A stretch of DNA of 64,000 bases from Dasypus novemcinctus (GCF_030445035.2 NC_080677.1:29213513-29277512); one strand, 5' to 3'; positions 36,601 through 49,010 are shown, numbered from the stretch's first letter. The notes: a model not told the origin generated them from the letters alone. Numbers and translations: made by a program.

Positions 36601-37177
36601 GGGAAGCGGATTTGGCCCGACAGGGCGTCTGACCATATAGGAGGTCCGCGGTTCAAACCCCGGGCCTCCTTGACCCGTGTGCAGCTGGCCCATGCGCAGT
36701 GCTGATGCGCGCAAGGAGTGCCCTGCCACACAGGGGTGTCCCCGCGTAGGGGAGCCCCATGCGCAAGGAGTGCGCCCTGTAAGGAGAGCCGCCCAGCACT
36801 AAAAAAGCGCAGCCTGCCCTGGAATGCGCCATACACAGGGAGCTGACACAAGAGACAGATTCCCAGTGCTGCTGATAAGGATAGAAGCGGTTGCAGAACA
36901 CAGTGAATGGACACAGAGCAGATAACCTGGCGGTGGGAAGGGGGGAGAAATAAATAAAAAATAAATCTTAAAAAAAAAAGAGAGACACAGATTCCTGGTG
37001 CCGCTGACAAGAATACAGGCAGACACTGCAGAACACTCAGCGAAAGGACACAGAGAGCAGACAACTGAGGGGAGGGGGGCGGGGGAGGGGAGAGAAATTA
37101 AAAAAGAAAAAAGTACATTAGAGGTTACCAGGGGTGGGGGATAGGGGGCATGGTAACCTCTAATATTATTTAAAAAA
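36601..37177 (+). mobile_element. Composite DAS-SINE carrying an extra 3' segment
   Basis: A full DAS unit (36601-36970, B box GGTTCAAACCC) is followed by a second, 5'-truncated DAS unit (about 36975-37110) and then a 60-base non-DAS segment holding a perfect 14-bp inverted repeat, then poly(A). A single 13-base duplication, AAAAATCAATTGG at 36588-36600 and 37178-37190, brackets the whole, so it moved as one RNA or was built up by later insertion into the tail. Confidence 0.88.
37117..37164. repeat. 14-bp perfect inverted repeat with G-rich loop
   Basis: ATTAGAGGTTACCA at 37117-37130 and its exact complement TGGTAACCTCTAAT at 37151-37164, separated by 20 bases containing three G-runs (GGGG, GGGGG, GGGGG). 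It sits in the 3' part of the composite SINE. Confidence 0.9.
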
Positions 37178-38824
37178 AAAAATCAATTGGCTATGTTAAA
37201 TGTGGATCTATTTTTGGACTCTATCTTATTCCATGGATTTGTCTTCTTTATATTAATACCTAACTGTCTTGTTTACTATAGCTTCATAGAAAGTCCTCCA
37301 ACTTTGTTTATTTAAGATCATTTTGGCTGTTCTAGGTCTTTTGCATTATTTCATCACTTCCTTTTTTAAAAATCCTCCCATTTTTTTGGGGGGGGGATTG
37401 CATTGAATTTTTAGATCCATTTGGAAAGAACTGACATCAATATCAGATCTTCTAATCCATGAACATCATATACCTCTTCACTTAATTTAGGTCTTTATTT
37501 CTTGCAGAAATGTTTTATAATTATCATTGTAGAGGTTTTATACATATTTTATTAAATATATTCCTGATATCTTATGGATTTTTATGCTACTGTAAACAGC
37601 ATTGTTTTCAAACTTCATTTTCTTATTGTTGCTAGGATATAGAAATACAATTTATTTGTCTATATGACCTGTCCTGCAAACATCTGTAATTCAGTCATTC
37701 CTAGTCTTTTTATAGAATCTTTAAGATTTCTACATACATTGCCTGCAAATAAAAGATAATTTTATCTCTCCCTTTTTATCCATACATTTTACTTCCTTTT
37801 CTTGCCTTTCTGCACTGGCTAGCACCTCAAGTTAAATAATGAATAGAAGTGGTGTAGTCAAAGTAGACATTCATACCATGTTCATGATCTTGTGGGGGAA
37901 ATATTCATTATTGTGTTAAGTATAACGTCACCTAATTTTGTAGTAAATACTGTTTGTGAGTTTTTGGCTTTGTTATCTAAGTGCTTTTTCTATGTAGGAA
38001 TTTGCAGAGACTGAAATATGCTGCTGCCACTGCCATCTTCCCAGAATCCTTTTTCAGGTCAATGATTTTACATTTGTTTTATGGTCCAGCATATAGTTTA
38101 ACTTGGTTAATGTTCCATATGTACTTGAAAAGGTGTATTCTGTAATTAGATGTAGTGTTCTATAACTGTCAATTAAGTTGCATTCGTCAATAGTGCTGCT
38201 CAGGTCTTCAGTCTCCTGCAACCGAAGATTCCTAAGCGGAACACTATTCCTTATGTCCAATATCACCCCTCGAGGATGCCTTTGTCCAATGTCCTCAACT
38301 AAAAGAATACACTCCTCACTCTAGGCTCCCACAGCATTTTGCTTACACTTCTTGTAGAGCTTATATTACATTCTGTATTATAGCATAGTTACTCAAGATC
38401 GTGTCTTATCTCCATTACTAGATTGCAAATTCCTGGAGAGCAGGGAGTGTATCTGATTCATTTTTGTGCCTGCAAGGCATCTAGCAGAGTAGGTATTCAT
38501 TTGTTTGTGGAAACACTTCTGCTAACAGAACTCTGACAATGTGGGGCACTAGCAGGGTGCAGTATTAGATAGTGTTCTCTACTTCGGTGTGTGATGAATG
38601 TCTTATTTTCTGAAATTTGAAATATATTAAGTAATTTTCTTCTAATGCAAATGTGCTTTACTACCAATCTGAATATTTAACAGATTAAATCAAATAACTA
38701 AAAAGAATTTAAAGAAAAGTCTAAGTCTAATATAAGTGATATGTTTATGAACTGTCTAAAGATGTTCCCCTGATCATGTAATTTCCTTTGTCTGGGTGCA
38801 GTTGGAGTGACCTGAGAATTAACT

Positions 38825-39045
38825 ACTTGTCTAATCATTCCATCATCACAATTTAATTAGTACTTGCCCTATGCCAGGCACAGTGCTACATGCTATAAAT
38901 ATATCATCTCACTTAGTCCTCATGACAACGTCATCTCAGTCTTACAGATGAGGAAGCAAAGGCTCAAGGGGTTGAATGATTTGCCCAGGGTTACCCAGAT
39001 CGTAAATTGCAAGGGCAGCACCAGAATCCAGATCTGTCCCTCCAT
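38825..39045. mobile_element. MIR
   Basis: TAGTACTTGCCCTATGCCAG, GTCCTCATGACAACGTCATC, ACAGATGAGGAAGCAAAGGC, TTGCCCAGGGTTACCCAGAT: near full-length. Confidence 0.8.
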
Positions 39046-39219
39046 GTTCAGTGTAGTTTCTACTAACGTAAGCAGAAAGATAAGAAGGGTGTGGAAGGAC
39101 CTGCACGAGAGCTGAGCTCCCATTGTGTGCGAATGATCAGCTTAGATTGGGAGATTTAACTGTGGGCCACGATGAACACACCTCCAGGCCAGTCAGATAC
39201 ACACCAGACCCAGCAGGAG

Positions 39220-39385
39220 ATGTTTTACATATGTCACCTCATTCAGTCCTTGCAAGGATCTTATGAGCAAAATGCAATTGCATTACCTCAGTTTACAGAG
39301 GAAGAGGCCAAGTTCAGAGAAGCTAAGTGACATGCGCAGGTCTCCACAGCTAGGGTGTGGAAAGGGTGGGATTGGACCACAATTC
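39220..39385. mobile_element. MIR
   Basis: CACCTCATTCAGTCCTTGCA, GTTTACAGAGGAAGAGGCCA, TAAGTGACATGCGCAGGTC. Confidence 0.75.
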
Positions 39386-39404
39386 TGTGTTCTATCTATT
39401 ACAT

Positions 39405-39670
39405 CATACGACACAAGGTTAAGGTTGTGGACTCAAGTCAAACTGGGCTCGATCATGATTTTACCTCCCCAGGTGCTTTGCCACCTCGGCTTAACAGGGC
39501 AACATTTATAAACCTCAGTTTCCTAATCCTTAAATAGAGTTAATAATATTACCTCCTTCATGGTTGTTCTGAGGAGTAAATGAGATAATCTATATGATAT
39601 TTTTACACAACATAATATATAATGTTTATACAGTGCTTGGTACTATATAAATATATAAATAATAAATATT
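39405..39670. mobile_element. MIR
   Basis: ACCTCAGTTTCCTAATCCTT, then CATGGTTGTTCTGAGGAGTA, AATGAGATAATCTATATGAT and a CAGTGCTTGGTACTA tail. Confidence 0.75.
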
Positions 39671-39929
39671 ATTATTGTTATTTAGAAAGGAGATACAGGC
39701 TAAGAGAAACCAAAAGTTCAATCCAGTGTCTTGGTCTGAGCAGTACCAAAAAGCTAAGACTTAAATTGGACCCAACTGGATCCAGTTTAGTCATCTTTCT
39801 TAAGGTTCCCACTATTAACCCTAGAAAAGAAAAGAACATGTGCACATATTAGGTGGAAGTGAAAAGCATTGGGAGAAAATTTGATAACTTGATTGAAGTC
39901 AAAGTTCTCAGACTTCAACTTGAAATTTT

Positions 39930-40390
39930 CTTAGGCTTTATTTGGTTACAGGCAGTGGAAACTTAATCCAAATTAGCTTTAAATAGAGGGGGATTTATTG
40001 ACTTGTATGGAGCTGACCCTAGGCATGGGTCAATGTCAGATCCACATCCTCTCTTGCTCTTGCACATGCTGTCTTTCCCCTGAGCTGCCATTTCTCAGCT
40101 CTACATGTTGCCTTCATTTTCTCCTGCAGCCAAGGGAGGGCAGTCTGCAGAGTGGTCACTCTTATGCCATCCCACTTCAGTACCCCTACAGGAAAGGGAT
40201 ACTTGCTCCCACTGTCCAAATATACAGCTCCAGGGAAGGCTCACGACAGGTTTATTCTGGACCACATGCCCACTGCTGTGGCCAGAGGGCTGGGTGCTGT
40301 AATTGGCAGCCCAACCAGAACTCAAGGAGTGGGGAAGAGGCAGCTCCCTTAAAGGAAGAGTGTGTTCCAGAATAAGGGGAGAGGCGATTG
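39930..40390. mobile_element. Old dispersed repeat, same family as 26.15-26.72 kb
   Basis: GGTTACAGGCAGTGGAAACT, CCAAATTAGCTTTAAATAGA, a GCCATTTCTCAGCTC segment and GTGTTCCAGAATAAGGGGAG. Family not named with confidence. Short open frames through it are not supported as genes. Confidence 0.45.
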
Positions 40391-40724
40391 GGGCAGCAGA
40401 TATATTAGATGTTCTGTGGAGTGTGTGTGTTTGTTTCTATGGAAAGTGTCAGATTGAGTGTAATGTCCAAATAGCCATTTTTCTGGAATCCACCAACTGG
40501 AATTATTCAGGCTCAAGTGGTCAGGCAAGAAAAAGAAAGTCCTGCAATCCATCTGGAGATGTGTGCATGAGGGTCTCCTCCTGGTGGTGGCAGGACATTC
40601 CACACAGAGGTATCAGTGAATTCTTCTTAAGAACAGGGACAACTGGTCCAAATGAGAAAAAGCTTATTCAGTTAAGAAAACTCCAGGCATGATGGAACTA
40701 TACTTTTTAAAAAATAATAACATC

Positions 40725-40865
40725 AATTGTTATTACCATCACCATTTATTGAGATCTTACTCTACATACTGTGCTATGTACTTTATGCACAATTCCTGGT
40801 TTGATCCTTAAAATGATCTCTAGTGGGGTAGCTATTATCACCCCACTTTAAATATAAAGGAGCTT
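40725..40865. mobile_element. MIR
   Basis: CATTTATTGAGATCTTACTC, TACATACTGTGCTATGTACT, TATTATCACCCCACTTTA. Confidence 0.7.
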
Positions 40866-42089
40866 TCCATCTCCATGATCCTGTGATTATTTTTTTATTC
40901 TAATCAAGTCAAGGAGTTTTATAAAATTCTCTATACGACAGAAGGGAAAAGGGGAGAGGGGAAAAGGGAGAGGAGGTAGGGGGGAGATGAACCAGAGTTA
41001 TTTTCACATATGCCACCATAGGATATAGGGTTTCCATGGGTTCCACAAATATAATGCTGAATGGTCCTTAAAACAAACACTTACTGGATAAAATTTATTG
41101 CGTCATTCTCTCGTCTGTCATCACTACCTGGCTGGGTTTGATCAACATAAGTTAATACTGGACTATGGCTCTATTGCCCAGGAATTTTATTTGGGCCAGG
41201 AAAGGACTGACATTTCATTACTAAACTCACAGAAGCACACAAAAAGAAAAGCTGCTCCGATGGATGGCAGCCAACTCATGTGCAAAATTCCCATGTGGCT
41301 AAGTTTTTCTGGTTTCTTCTTGTAAGAGAACTGTCAGCCACTCCAAATGGCTTCTTTTTCCATTTTTTTTCATTTCCTTCAGATGTACTGGAAAAGTCCC
41401 TAGGTATCATACTGTTGTTCAGTTTTCCCTTTTAGCCCCCAAAAGATTGTCACGACACTTACAGTTGAATAAAGCAGGGTACGTAGATGCGCTATATGAC
41501 TGCATTAGTAAAGGAATAGGAAGTTATGAGTAAAAAATAACCAGTGGAAAGAAAAGTGATCCTTGTGCTCAAGCACCTACAACTCTTTACTGCAGTTTCT
41601 CTCTCTTTCTCCCAACGCCCCCTGCCCCCTGCAAATTCTAAGGGACCCAGCTCATATGTTTAGAGTGATGGCTAGACAGGATGGGTCACCTGGGCAATAG
41701 GTGGAAATATTCCCTGAGTAGGGGATGTGGACAGGGTGGCTCCCTAACATATGGCACACATACTTATAGAATGAACCAAGTGTTTGATAAGTTCAACCCT
41801 TCTCTGGTGTCAGGTGACAGGCAAAAAAAAATTTGTCTGCTAATGAATGTAAACTAATTTAACACACAGCTACTCAAATATATTATGCTTAGCAAATTCA
41901 TCCCTATCCCTGTTTGTATTGCATGTGCAATTTCTCTGAAAATAGGAGTAAGCCACAGCAAAGGCTATAGCCACCTATGAAAGGACCTGGTCTTGCTAGA
42001 GTGCTTTGAATACCCAGGGAAATGCAGTGACAGAGGTCCTCTGATGCCTAAAAATTATCTTTTGGTTGGGTTTTTAAAAAGTTTTATAA

Positions 42090-42305
42090 TGTCTTTGGAA
42101 TTAGGCTGCCTGGCTTTGTAGCCTGGCTCTACCCTTCATTAGCTATGGGGCCTTGTGCCTCTCTGGGCCTCACTTCTCTTACATGTAACATGACGTTAAC
42201 AAAAATGGCTGCCCTATGGAGTTATGAGGACTAAACGTTAAAACTTGTGAAGGGCTTAGAATGATATTGGGCACATGGTATGTATTCCATAAATGATACT
42301 TATTA
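42090..42305. mobile_element. MIR
   Basis: GGCTGCCTGGCTTTGTAGCC, CTCTGGGCCTCACTTCTCTT, TGGAGTTATGAGGACTAAAC, CATGGTATGTATTCCATAAA. Confidence 0.75.
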
Positions 42306-42349
42306 TTGGTGTATTCAATTATGCAGAAAAACACACACTTGATAAAATA

Positions 42350-45300
42350 CTTTAAAAATAAGTTTATTATAACTAACGAATATAAAATCTGACAGATATT
42401 TTCAAACATTTTTTCAAAAAAAAGTAAAATCCTCCCTTATTTACCCTCCCCACAAAACACAGAGTAAGAACTTGGACAGAGAAACAAACTAAACATGGAC
42501 TATCAGTCCCTTGGTCGGTCCTAAAAGGTTCCAACACATCATATTCTAAGTAAAAGTCCATTAAAATGAAGAAATCAACAAACCACTTGACAGTTCTGTA
42601 TTTTAACTTGCTTTCTACTGTCATTTTGATACTCACTTAAAATGCTGAAGGTATTTTAGAATAGGAAATGTAAGACTGCATATGACAGATATTCAAAGTA
42701 CATGGATCTATGAAACCATAGACATTTGAGTTAAGAATACTGGGTGTGGAATCAAACACTGACTTCAAAAAATTAATCCAAGGAAATCTATGTACATTTT
42801 AGCCTTTGGCATCTGGTCTAACATAGTCCTTCTTTATACAGACATCATTTTGTTCAATCTGTTAACCAGATTACAATTATCTTAACACCTTTCTCATCTG
42901 AAACAGATTGTTCACAGCCAATTTCACTTGAGGTAGTTAGACTGTTTAATGACATTCTACTGAAATTCTCATGACACATGGGAACCATACATTGTGTCAT
43001 GGAAGTGGCTCATTAGCCTTCTAAGAAGCAAAAGAATAACTTCTGCATCACCCTTCTTGTGGTCAATGACTCCAAATACCCTATAAATAGACACACATGT
43101 GGGAGTCTGTATGGACAAGTTCAGTTTAAGGGGTACCAATCATCCCAGAGTGGTTTCTATTTTATAAGGTTTAGGGAGGAAACAGTGAACATACTTTAAA
43201 ATGTATTTCAAACAAGCAGGATCTCTTTCTATGTCTGCACATAGCTTAGCTGAAAATATTTATACACTTTGAAAGAGAAGTGATTAATAAGGGTAACCAA
43301 AGAATTTTAGAAAACTCTTGTATTGCAGAGCAGTGGCGTGCTTTTTCTCTTTTAATTAAGGGCTATATAAAAACAGTGGAGGAGAAAGATCAATGCATGC
43401 ATCAACTGTACCAGAGTGGCACTGTCAATCATTTAAATCATGCCCAAGAGTGCCTTAATGCAGCAGTGTAGTGAGATAGCATGCAAATGGCCACCGTACA
43501 CAGAACCATGGACTGAGACAGGATGAGAATTGGGGATGTTTACAGGGAAGGACTAGTGAACAGTATGCTTACGGAATTGTTGAAAGGGCCCCTAATGACC
43601 TTACAATAGAAAGAATCTGAAAATACTGTTAATCGGCTAAGTGAATTTTTTTTATATCATTACCCCTGAGTAAGCAACTGTAGGTTACAAAGGGACATTC
43701 AGAAGCAGAAGATGTTTCCAAAGAGTCTCTATACATTTCACAGGGATATGCTGAAGTTTGTATACAGACTGCCCTAGATTACAAAGGGCATCAATGTCAG
43801 ACCATCTAGGCTTTAGCTCAGCAAACAGAACAATGGCTTAAAATATATTTTACTTATAAATCCTAAATCTAAAATTTTTAAAAGGTTGATAGTTTACCTT
43901 TCAAAGAAGAAATGAAACATAAGGGTGGGGGAACTAAATAATTTTAAAATCTAAGGTTAAAATCAGAAGAAGTTGATTTTAATCAATGGTTCAGAAATGC
44001 AACATATGTACCTAACTTCTTGTAGGACATGGCACAAAACTAGCTTTCCTCCAGATAGTTTGCAAAATGCCTTGCATCTTATTTTGTTCCTGACCCTCTG
44101 ATCATCTCTACTGCCTTATCTAACATTTCTTCATATATGATTTTAACAATTAAACTAAGTTTCTTTAGTAAGAAATCTCTTAACTTCAGCTCTTTTCATT
44201 CCTTCATATTTAATAAAGAAAAATGCACTTTATCTTTGGTCCCTACCACATGTTTTTCTCAATTAAAAACAATTTTTTGAAAATTGGAAAGCATTAACTT
44301 TTTGGACATATACATGAAATTAATAATAAAAAAGAAGACTATAAATTTTTCCAGTAGCACTCATTTAATAATAGACCACCTTTCTTTGATGCCTATATAT
44401 CATGACATTCAACCTACTTTACAACTCCAAATGGGAATATGGGTTCTCTAAAAATCTCTTGCAGTCTGATATGGGAGTAAATGGAATTACCACAGTTTGA
44501 GCAACTAACTCTGAACCAGCTCTGCTCCAGATCTACATATGTATGAAAGATACTGCCGAGGAATGGGACAGAAGAGCTGGAAAGGGGGTCGATTTGGTGC
44601 TCTGATGGGGGCACTGCTGGCAATTTTCAGTAGCAGAGAAGAGTGGAGCTTGGAGCCTGGACTATGGAACTAAAATACCCCTTTTTGTGGAATATGATGT
44701 TGGGAGAAGCTTTATGTTCGAAATTACATGCAAATAAATGTTGGCAAGGTGCCTCAAACCACTACTTACAAATCCTAATGAATACTGCCCTTCAATTTTG
44801 ATTCCCTAGGGACCAAGATGCTTGACATTCTAAGAGCCCCTCTCCTGGAACTCCCTTCAGAGCTGTATTAAGAGCTAAAGAGAAAATCTTACTTACTTGA
44901 TAGTCTCAAGTTGGTTTTGCCCCCAAAAGATATCCCTCCAATTTAACATTTTTGATCAGGATAGAGCTATAATGAATCAAATTTGTTTTCAAAGGTCAAA
45001 AGACATGCCAACATTGAAAGGATTTTGTTTGATTCAACAAATACATATTGATTCCTATTCTGTGCAAGCATGAGGAATGGATATGAGAGCATTTTGTAAG
45101 GTACCATCCAAATATTACTGACTAGCTTCTACTAATACCTAAAAGACAGATTATCTTTTTCATCAGGTTCTCTCTAAAGACTACTCTGGAAAAGAAATGA
45201 TTAAAAATGTTTTGAGCAATGAGTATAAAGTGATTACTTTGTCAACAAATATATTAGAGTTTTCTGATCTCTTGCTGTCAGGGTGAAAGAAAACTTAGGT

Positions 45301-46910
45301 GTCTCAGATCTTGGAGGAAAATGGAAATCTTAAATATCTTTTCTCAGTGCCCCCTCCTTAGAAAGTAACTGCAAATTAGCCAAAAGTACTACCTTAACTA
45401 AAATGGAAAATCAAGTAACATAGAACCAGAAGGTCAAGTCGAATTCCTAGTTTGGTATAACTATAAATTATAGTTATATAATTTATATAACTATTAGGCT
45501 TTATAACTGTTAGGTCATATAATATTAATATATAGCAATATATGTATTATGTTAATATATATTAGGTTCAATTTCTTTTTTTCCTAGAATTTCTAGAGCT
45601 TTACATATCTTCAGTAAACTTAACATGCTCTAGTGAGGAAAATATCTACCAAAAAACATTACCTCCTTTAGAGGTAATAGATCTGGGAAAGGGTTATTAG
45701 AAAATTAAACTTATTCAAGTTATTCAAATTATGTTCCTCTGGGTTCCCCATTATCCCAGAAAATATTAAACCCCTCTTCCTCAGAAAATTGGGTCACATT
45801 AAGCAGTATCTAGATAAAATGTGAAATGGGCATGCTGAGCAGCCTTCTTTATTAGTGTATTCCAAGAGCTCTCGGCTACAAATCTGAGGTATTTTCAGAA
45901 TGCTCACCTCCTCTCGAAGAGTTCATCTGAGGTGACAGGCAGAACCAACTGTTGCCTAGAACTGTCATGCTTCAGAATACTTAGAATCTTCCACTATTGT
46001 CCCTTCCCAACTGCACAATGCCTAAAGCATCTTCATTCAAAGTATGAGCAAAGACTGGCTACTTTTTCTTTTTTTCTTTTTAGGAGGCTATAACAAGGGC
46101 AGGAAGTCTAATTTACCACCTAGTCGCTCATCATAGTCCCAGTAGCCAGAGAAAGAGATCCAAACCAATTACTCATGGGAGTGGGGAGAAATAATACATA
46201 CACCTTGGCAGCTGCCAACAGCAAATACTAAAATACAAAATAATCACCATCATTTTAGCAACCTTTTTCTCTCCAGTCTAAAACATTTGATGTTGCTTTT
46301 CTAAGTTTAAGCATTTTCCAGAAGTCCTTATGTGGGCAGAATATCTGCCTCAGTAATCTGCACTAAATAAAAGCCCATTTGTTTAAAGGCAGAGGACAAA
46401 AATCAACAGCCCTCTCTACTAACCTCCCTGCCCCAGGGATCTGCAGCAGGAACAGCCTCATCTGGAGCTATTCAGGTGGCATTCACCTGTGTCCCTCAAA
46501 GGAATTCACCACTTTCTACCCTAGAGAACTATCTTATGCTAGAACTGCCTCTCCTGGTGCTGGAAGAAAGCAGCCTCTATGGGGAAGGCACCCATGGCTT
46601 CTCTCCTATGCACGCTCTTGGCAGCTTGGCCTACTAGGAGACTAGGGCCACTATTACATTACACTTTTCAAGGTTGTTTTATGAAATATACAAAATATTC
46701 AAGTCCCATCTTTAAACTCTGACACTGTTCCAAAGCTTTTGAGATTGATAAGCAGCTGCATTTGACTAACTCTGCACCCTACTGTGATTAAACCAAACTT
46801 ATCAAGGGGTACACTCAGAACTATGATGCCTGCTGCCTGGGTGCCAATGCTGGTTCAATTAAAAAATGCTGCTGAATAAACATGTGCTACTTCCCACTCT
46901 CTTATTTTAT
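42350..46910. other. Repeat-poor block downstream of PLEKHA8
   Basis: About 4.5 kb with no SINE, L1, MIR or transposon that I can recognise, in a window where such elements occur every 1-2 kb. It contains several minus-strand AATAAA sites, for example 42363-42368. It has no long open frame. A long 3' UTR of PLEKHA8, a noncoding transcript or conserved regulatory DNA are all possible. Confidence 0.5.
45456..45478. repeat. AT-rich palindrome
   Basis: 10-base arms TATAACTATA and TATAGTTATA around a 3-base loop, in a wider AT-rich tract to about 45560. Confidence 0.8.
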
Positions 46911-46926
46911 TAAAATGACAGCCACA

Positions 46927-47802
46927 AAGAGACCCATGGGAGTTATGGTCATGGCCGATGGGGTTAACTACCAGGGCAGATGGCCCCTCTTTGGAAATGG
47001 TGTTTATGTGTGATGAATCTGGACTCAGATGGGATCTCCCTTCATAAGACTTTCATGCTAATGTGCTGGAGGTGCAGTTAATGTTGGGGTTTAAGATATA
47101 TTTAGGGGATTTGAATCTCTGGACTGACAATGTGATAGCCAGATCCTGAGCCTCAACAGACTCCAGCACCTACAATCTGATTTATTGGACTTACCACACT
47201 CAGCTAAGATGGAGGTGAAGAAGGACAACCACCACACCATGGAGCCTAGAGTGATTACAACTGAAAATGGGAGGATTGCATCCAGCATCCAGGTGGAATC
47301 TGAGCCTCCTCTTGACATAAAGGTGCAATGGACACAACCAATCCAGTGTCCACATAGAAGAGGTGGCATTGGATTGGGAAAAGTGGACATAATGGACAAA
47401 GGTTATGGGGAAAGGCAGGAAGAGATGAGAGGTGGAGGCGTCTTCGGGACATGGAGCTGCCCTGGATGGTGCTTCAGAGGTAATCACCGGACATTGTAAA
47501 TCCTCACAGGGCCTACATGATGGAATAGAGGAGAGTATGGGCCATGATGTGAACCAATGTATAAGAGGTGCAGAGGTGCCCAAAGATGTACTTACCAAAT
47601 CCAATGGATGTGTCATGATGATGGGAACGAGTGTTATTGGGGGGGGGGAGAGGGGGGGTGGGGGGGTGGGGTTGAATGGGACCTCACATATATATTTTTA
47701 ATGTAATATTATTACAAAGTCAATAAAAAATAAAAAAATTAAAAAAAAAAAAAAACAATAAAAAGATAAACTATCCAATTAAAAAAAAATAAATAAATAA
47801 AA
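46927..47802 (+). mobile_element. Poly(A)-tailed retroposon, 14-base duplication
   Basis: An approximately 875-base insert bracketed by AAAATGACAGCCAC (ends at 46926; repeated from about 47803). It ends with a long G-run tract at 47638-47672, a TATATTTTTAATGTAATATT segment and an A-rich tail. It has no conserved open frame. Related over much of its length to 52012-52760 (shared segments such as CCAAATCCAATGGATGTG / CCAAATGCAATGGATGTG and CAACCACCACA). I suspect the 3' UTR of a xenarthran L1-type LINE, because a G-rich tract before the poly(A) is typical of L1 3' UTRs, but I saw no ORF2 attached. Confidence 0.75.
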
Positions 47803-47884
47803 TAAAATGACAGCCACTTCATCTTTGGAAAAAAAGAGATACATCACTTAGTTCACAAAGGCTGGGAACGGTATAAACTGGAAT

Positions 47885-48085
47885 TTAATCCAGTGGTTCT
47901 TCAACCCTGTGTGCATAAGAATCACCTGGGAAATTTATTAAAATGCAGATTCCTGAGTTCCACCCTTAAGATTCTGGTTCTTTAGGTCAAGGTAAGGCCT
48001 GGGAATTTGCTTTTTCAACAAGCACTCCATGTGATCTTTGATGCAGAAGTGGTCTGCAGGCCACACGTAGAAAAAATGTGCATTT
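47885..48085. mobile_element. MER5A-type hAT element
   Basis: CCAGTGGTTCTTCAACCCTG, AGAATCACCTGGGAAATTTA, GCAGATTCCTGAGTTCCACC. Confidence 0.75.
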
Positions 48086-48124
48086 AAACAAAAATAACTG
48101 GCTTTTTCTTGAAATTTTCTTCCA

Positions 48125-48310
48125 CTTTGAAATCACTGGAGACCTGTGCTTAAGTTCTGCCTCTATTTATAGAGGCTCCATAACTGAGCAAATCACTCGA
48201 ACTCTAAACCTTACTTCTGAAATGGGAAAATAATCCCTTTAAATGTCACAGTTATGCTGTGATGTCTATAGGAGATAATGCAGGGGAAAGTATGCTGGTA
48301 AAAGGTGTGC
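48125..48310. mobile_element. MIR
   Basis: ACCTGTGCTTAAGTTCTGCC, CTGAGCAAATCACTCGAACT, CTTCTGAAATGGGAAAATAA, a diverged MIR core. Confidence 0.65.
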
Positions 48311-49010
48311 ATTAGATATGTATCATCTCAGGCAATTTGTACTAACCCTCCTGTATTGTTTCCCAGCTTGGTGTTGGGGCACCCACTCATCTTTTGGGGG
48401 CCAGCCTCCCTGCCTGTGAACAGGGTGGCACTACTTGTCAATGTCCTATCCACTCCCCACAACCATGTGATCATGCCAATGCCCAAACACCTTCACGCAC
48501 AGGCTCTTCTCACCAAAAGGATCATGGAGGAGAGGGTTCACTGAAAAACACGTAAGCTTCATAAACTCTACATTTCAATAGCTTTGACAAACTCCCTCCA
48601 AGTTTTCAATCTAATTCTAAGTTGGTTGAAACACTGGCTATAAATTATAAACCTTGAGAGAGACTATGCTTATTTCCAGCTTGAGTTTGGGAGGTCTATT
48701 GAAAATAAAAAATAAAAACAAAGTAAAGCATAATACCAACAAATTCATTTGTTAAATCTGCTCTTACAACTTGCTGTTCAGTCTGTAAAAGCAGAACAGA
48801 GCTTAGCTATATGATTTGGTTTCCAGCAGGCCCTTTAACTGAAATATATAGCACCTTGATTTTTAAACACACAAAACACATAGGCATTTTTAAAAATTAT
48901 ATACAAAACACTGCGTTTTGCCTCTTCTTCTTCATCCCCTGAAACAGGGATTTGGAGAGGGTTGAAGCTGTTGCTGGAATTAAGTAGGGAAACAAAACAC
49001 TTCAGCAAAC

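Larger units (their letters stand above)
35136..38040 (-). mobile_element. Long L1 fragment, split by a composite SINE
   Basis: Antisense ORF2 and 3' sequence: TTGCTCGGCATATTTCTGAG, GGTATCTCATTTTAGTTTTA, CACCATTTGCTGAAAAGGCC, ATGGATTTGTCTTCTTTATA, TTTTGGCTGTTCTAGGTCTT. Stops throughout. The composite SINE at 36601-37177 lies within it. Confidence 0.85.
14700..48980. other. Intergenic region between the PLEKHA8 3' end and the MTURN promoter
   Basis: About 34 kb without any exon I can recognise. It is built from L1 fragments, DAS-SINEs, MIRs, MER-type DNA transposons and a few LTR-like or unclassified old repeats, all listed. Stretches with no recognised feature include 14.7-15.6, 20.35-23.3, 23.8-24.4, 24.7-25.6, 26.75-28.6, 29.4-30.1, 30.4-31.0, 31.6-33.0, 40.9-42.05 and 42.35-46.9 kb. 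Low-level distal enhancers or a noncoding RNA could be present but are not visible in sequence alone. Confidence 0.7.

Noticed and set aside
47185..47499. 104-residue plus-strand frame within the 46.9-47.8 kb retroposon
   Set aside because: The frame is not kept in the related copy at 52.0-52.8 kb, so it is not a conserved protein.
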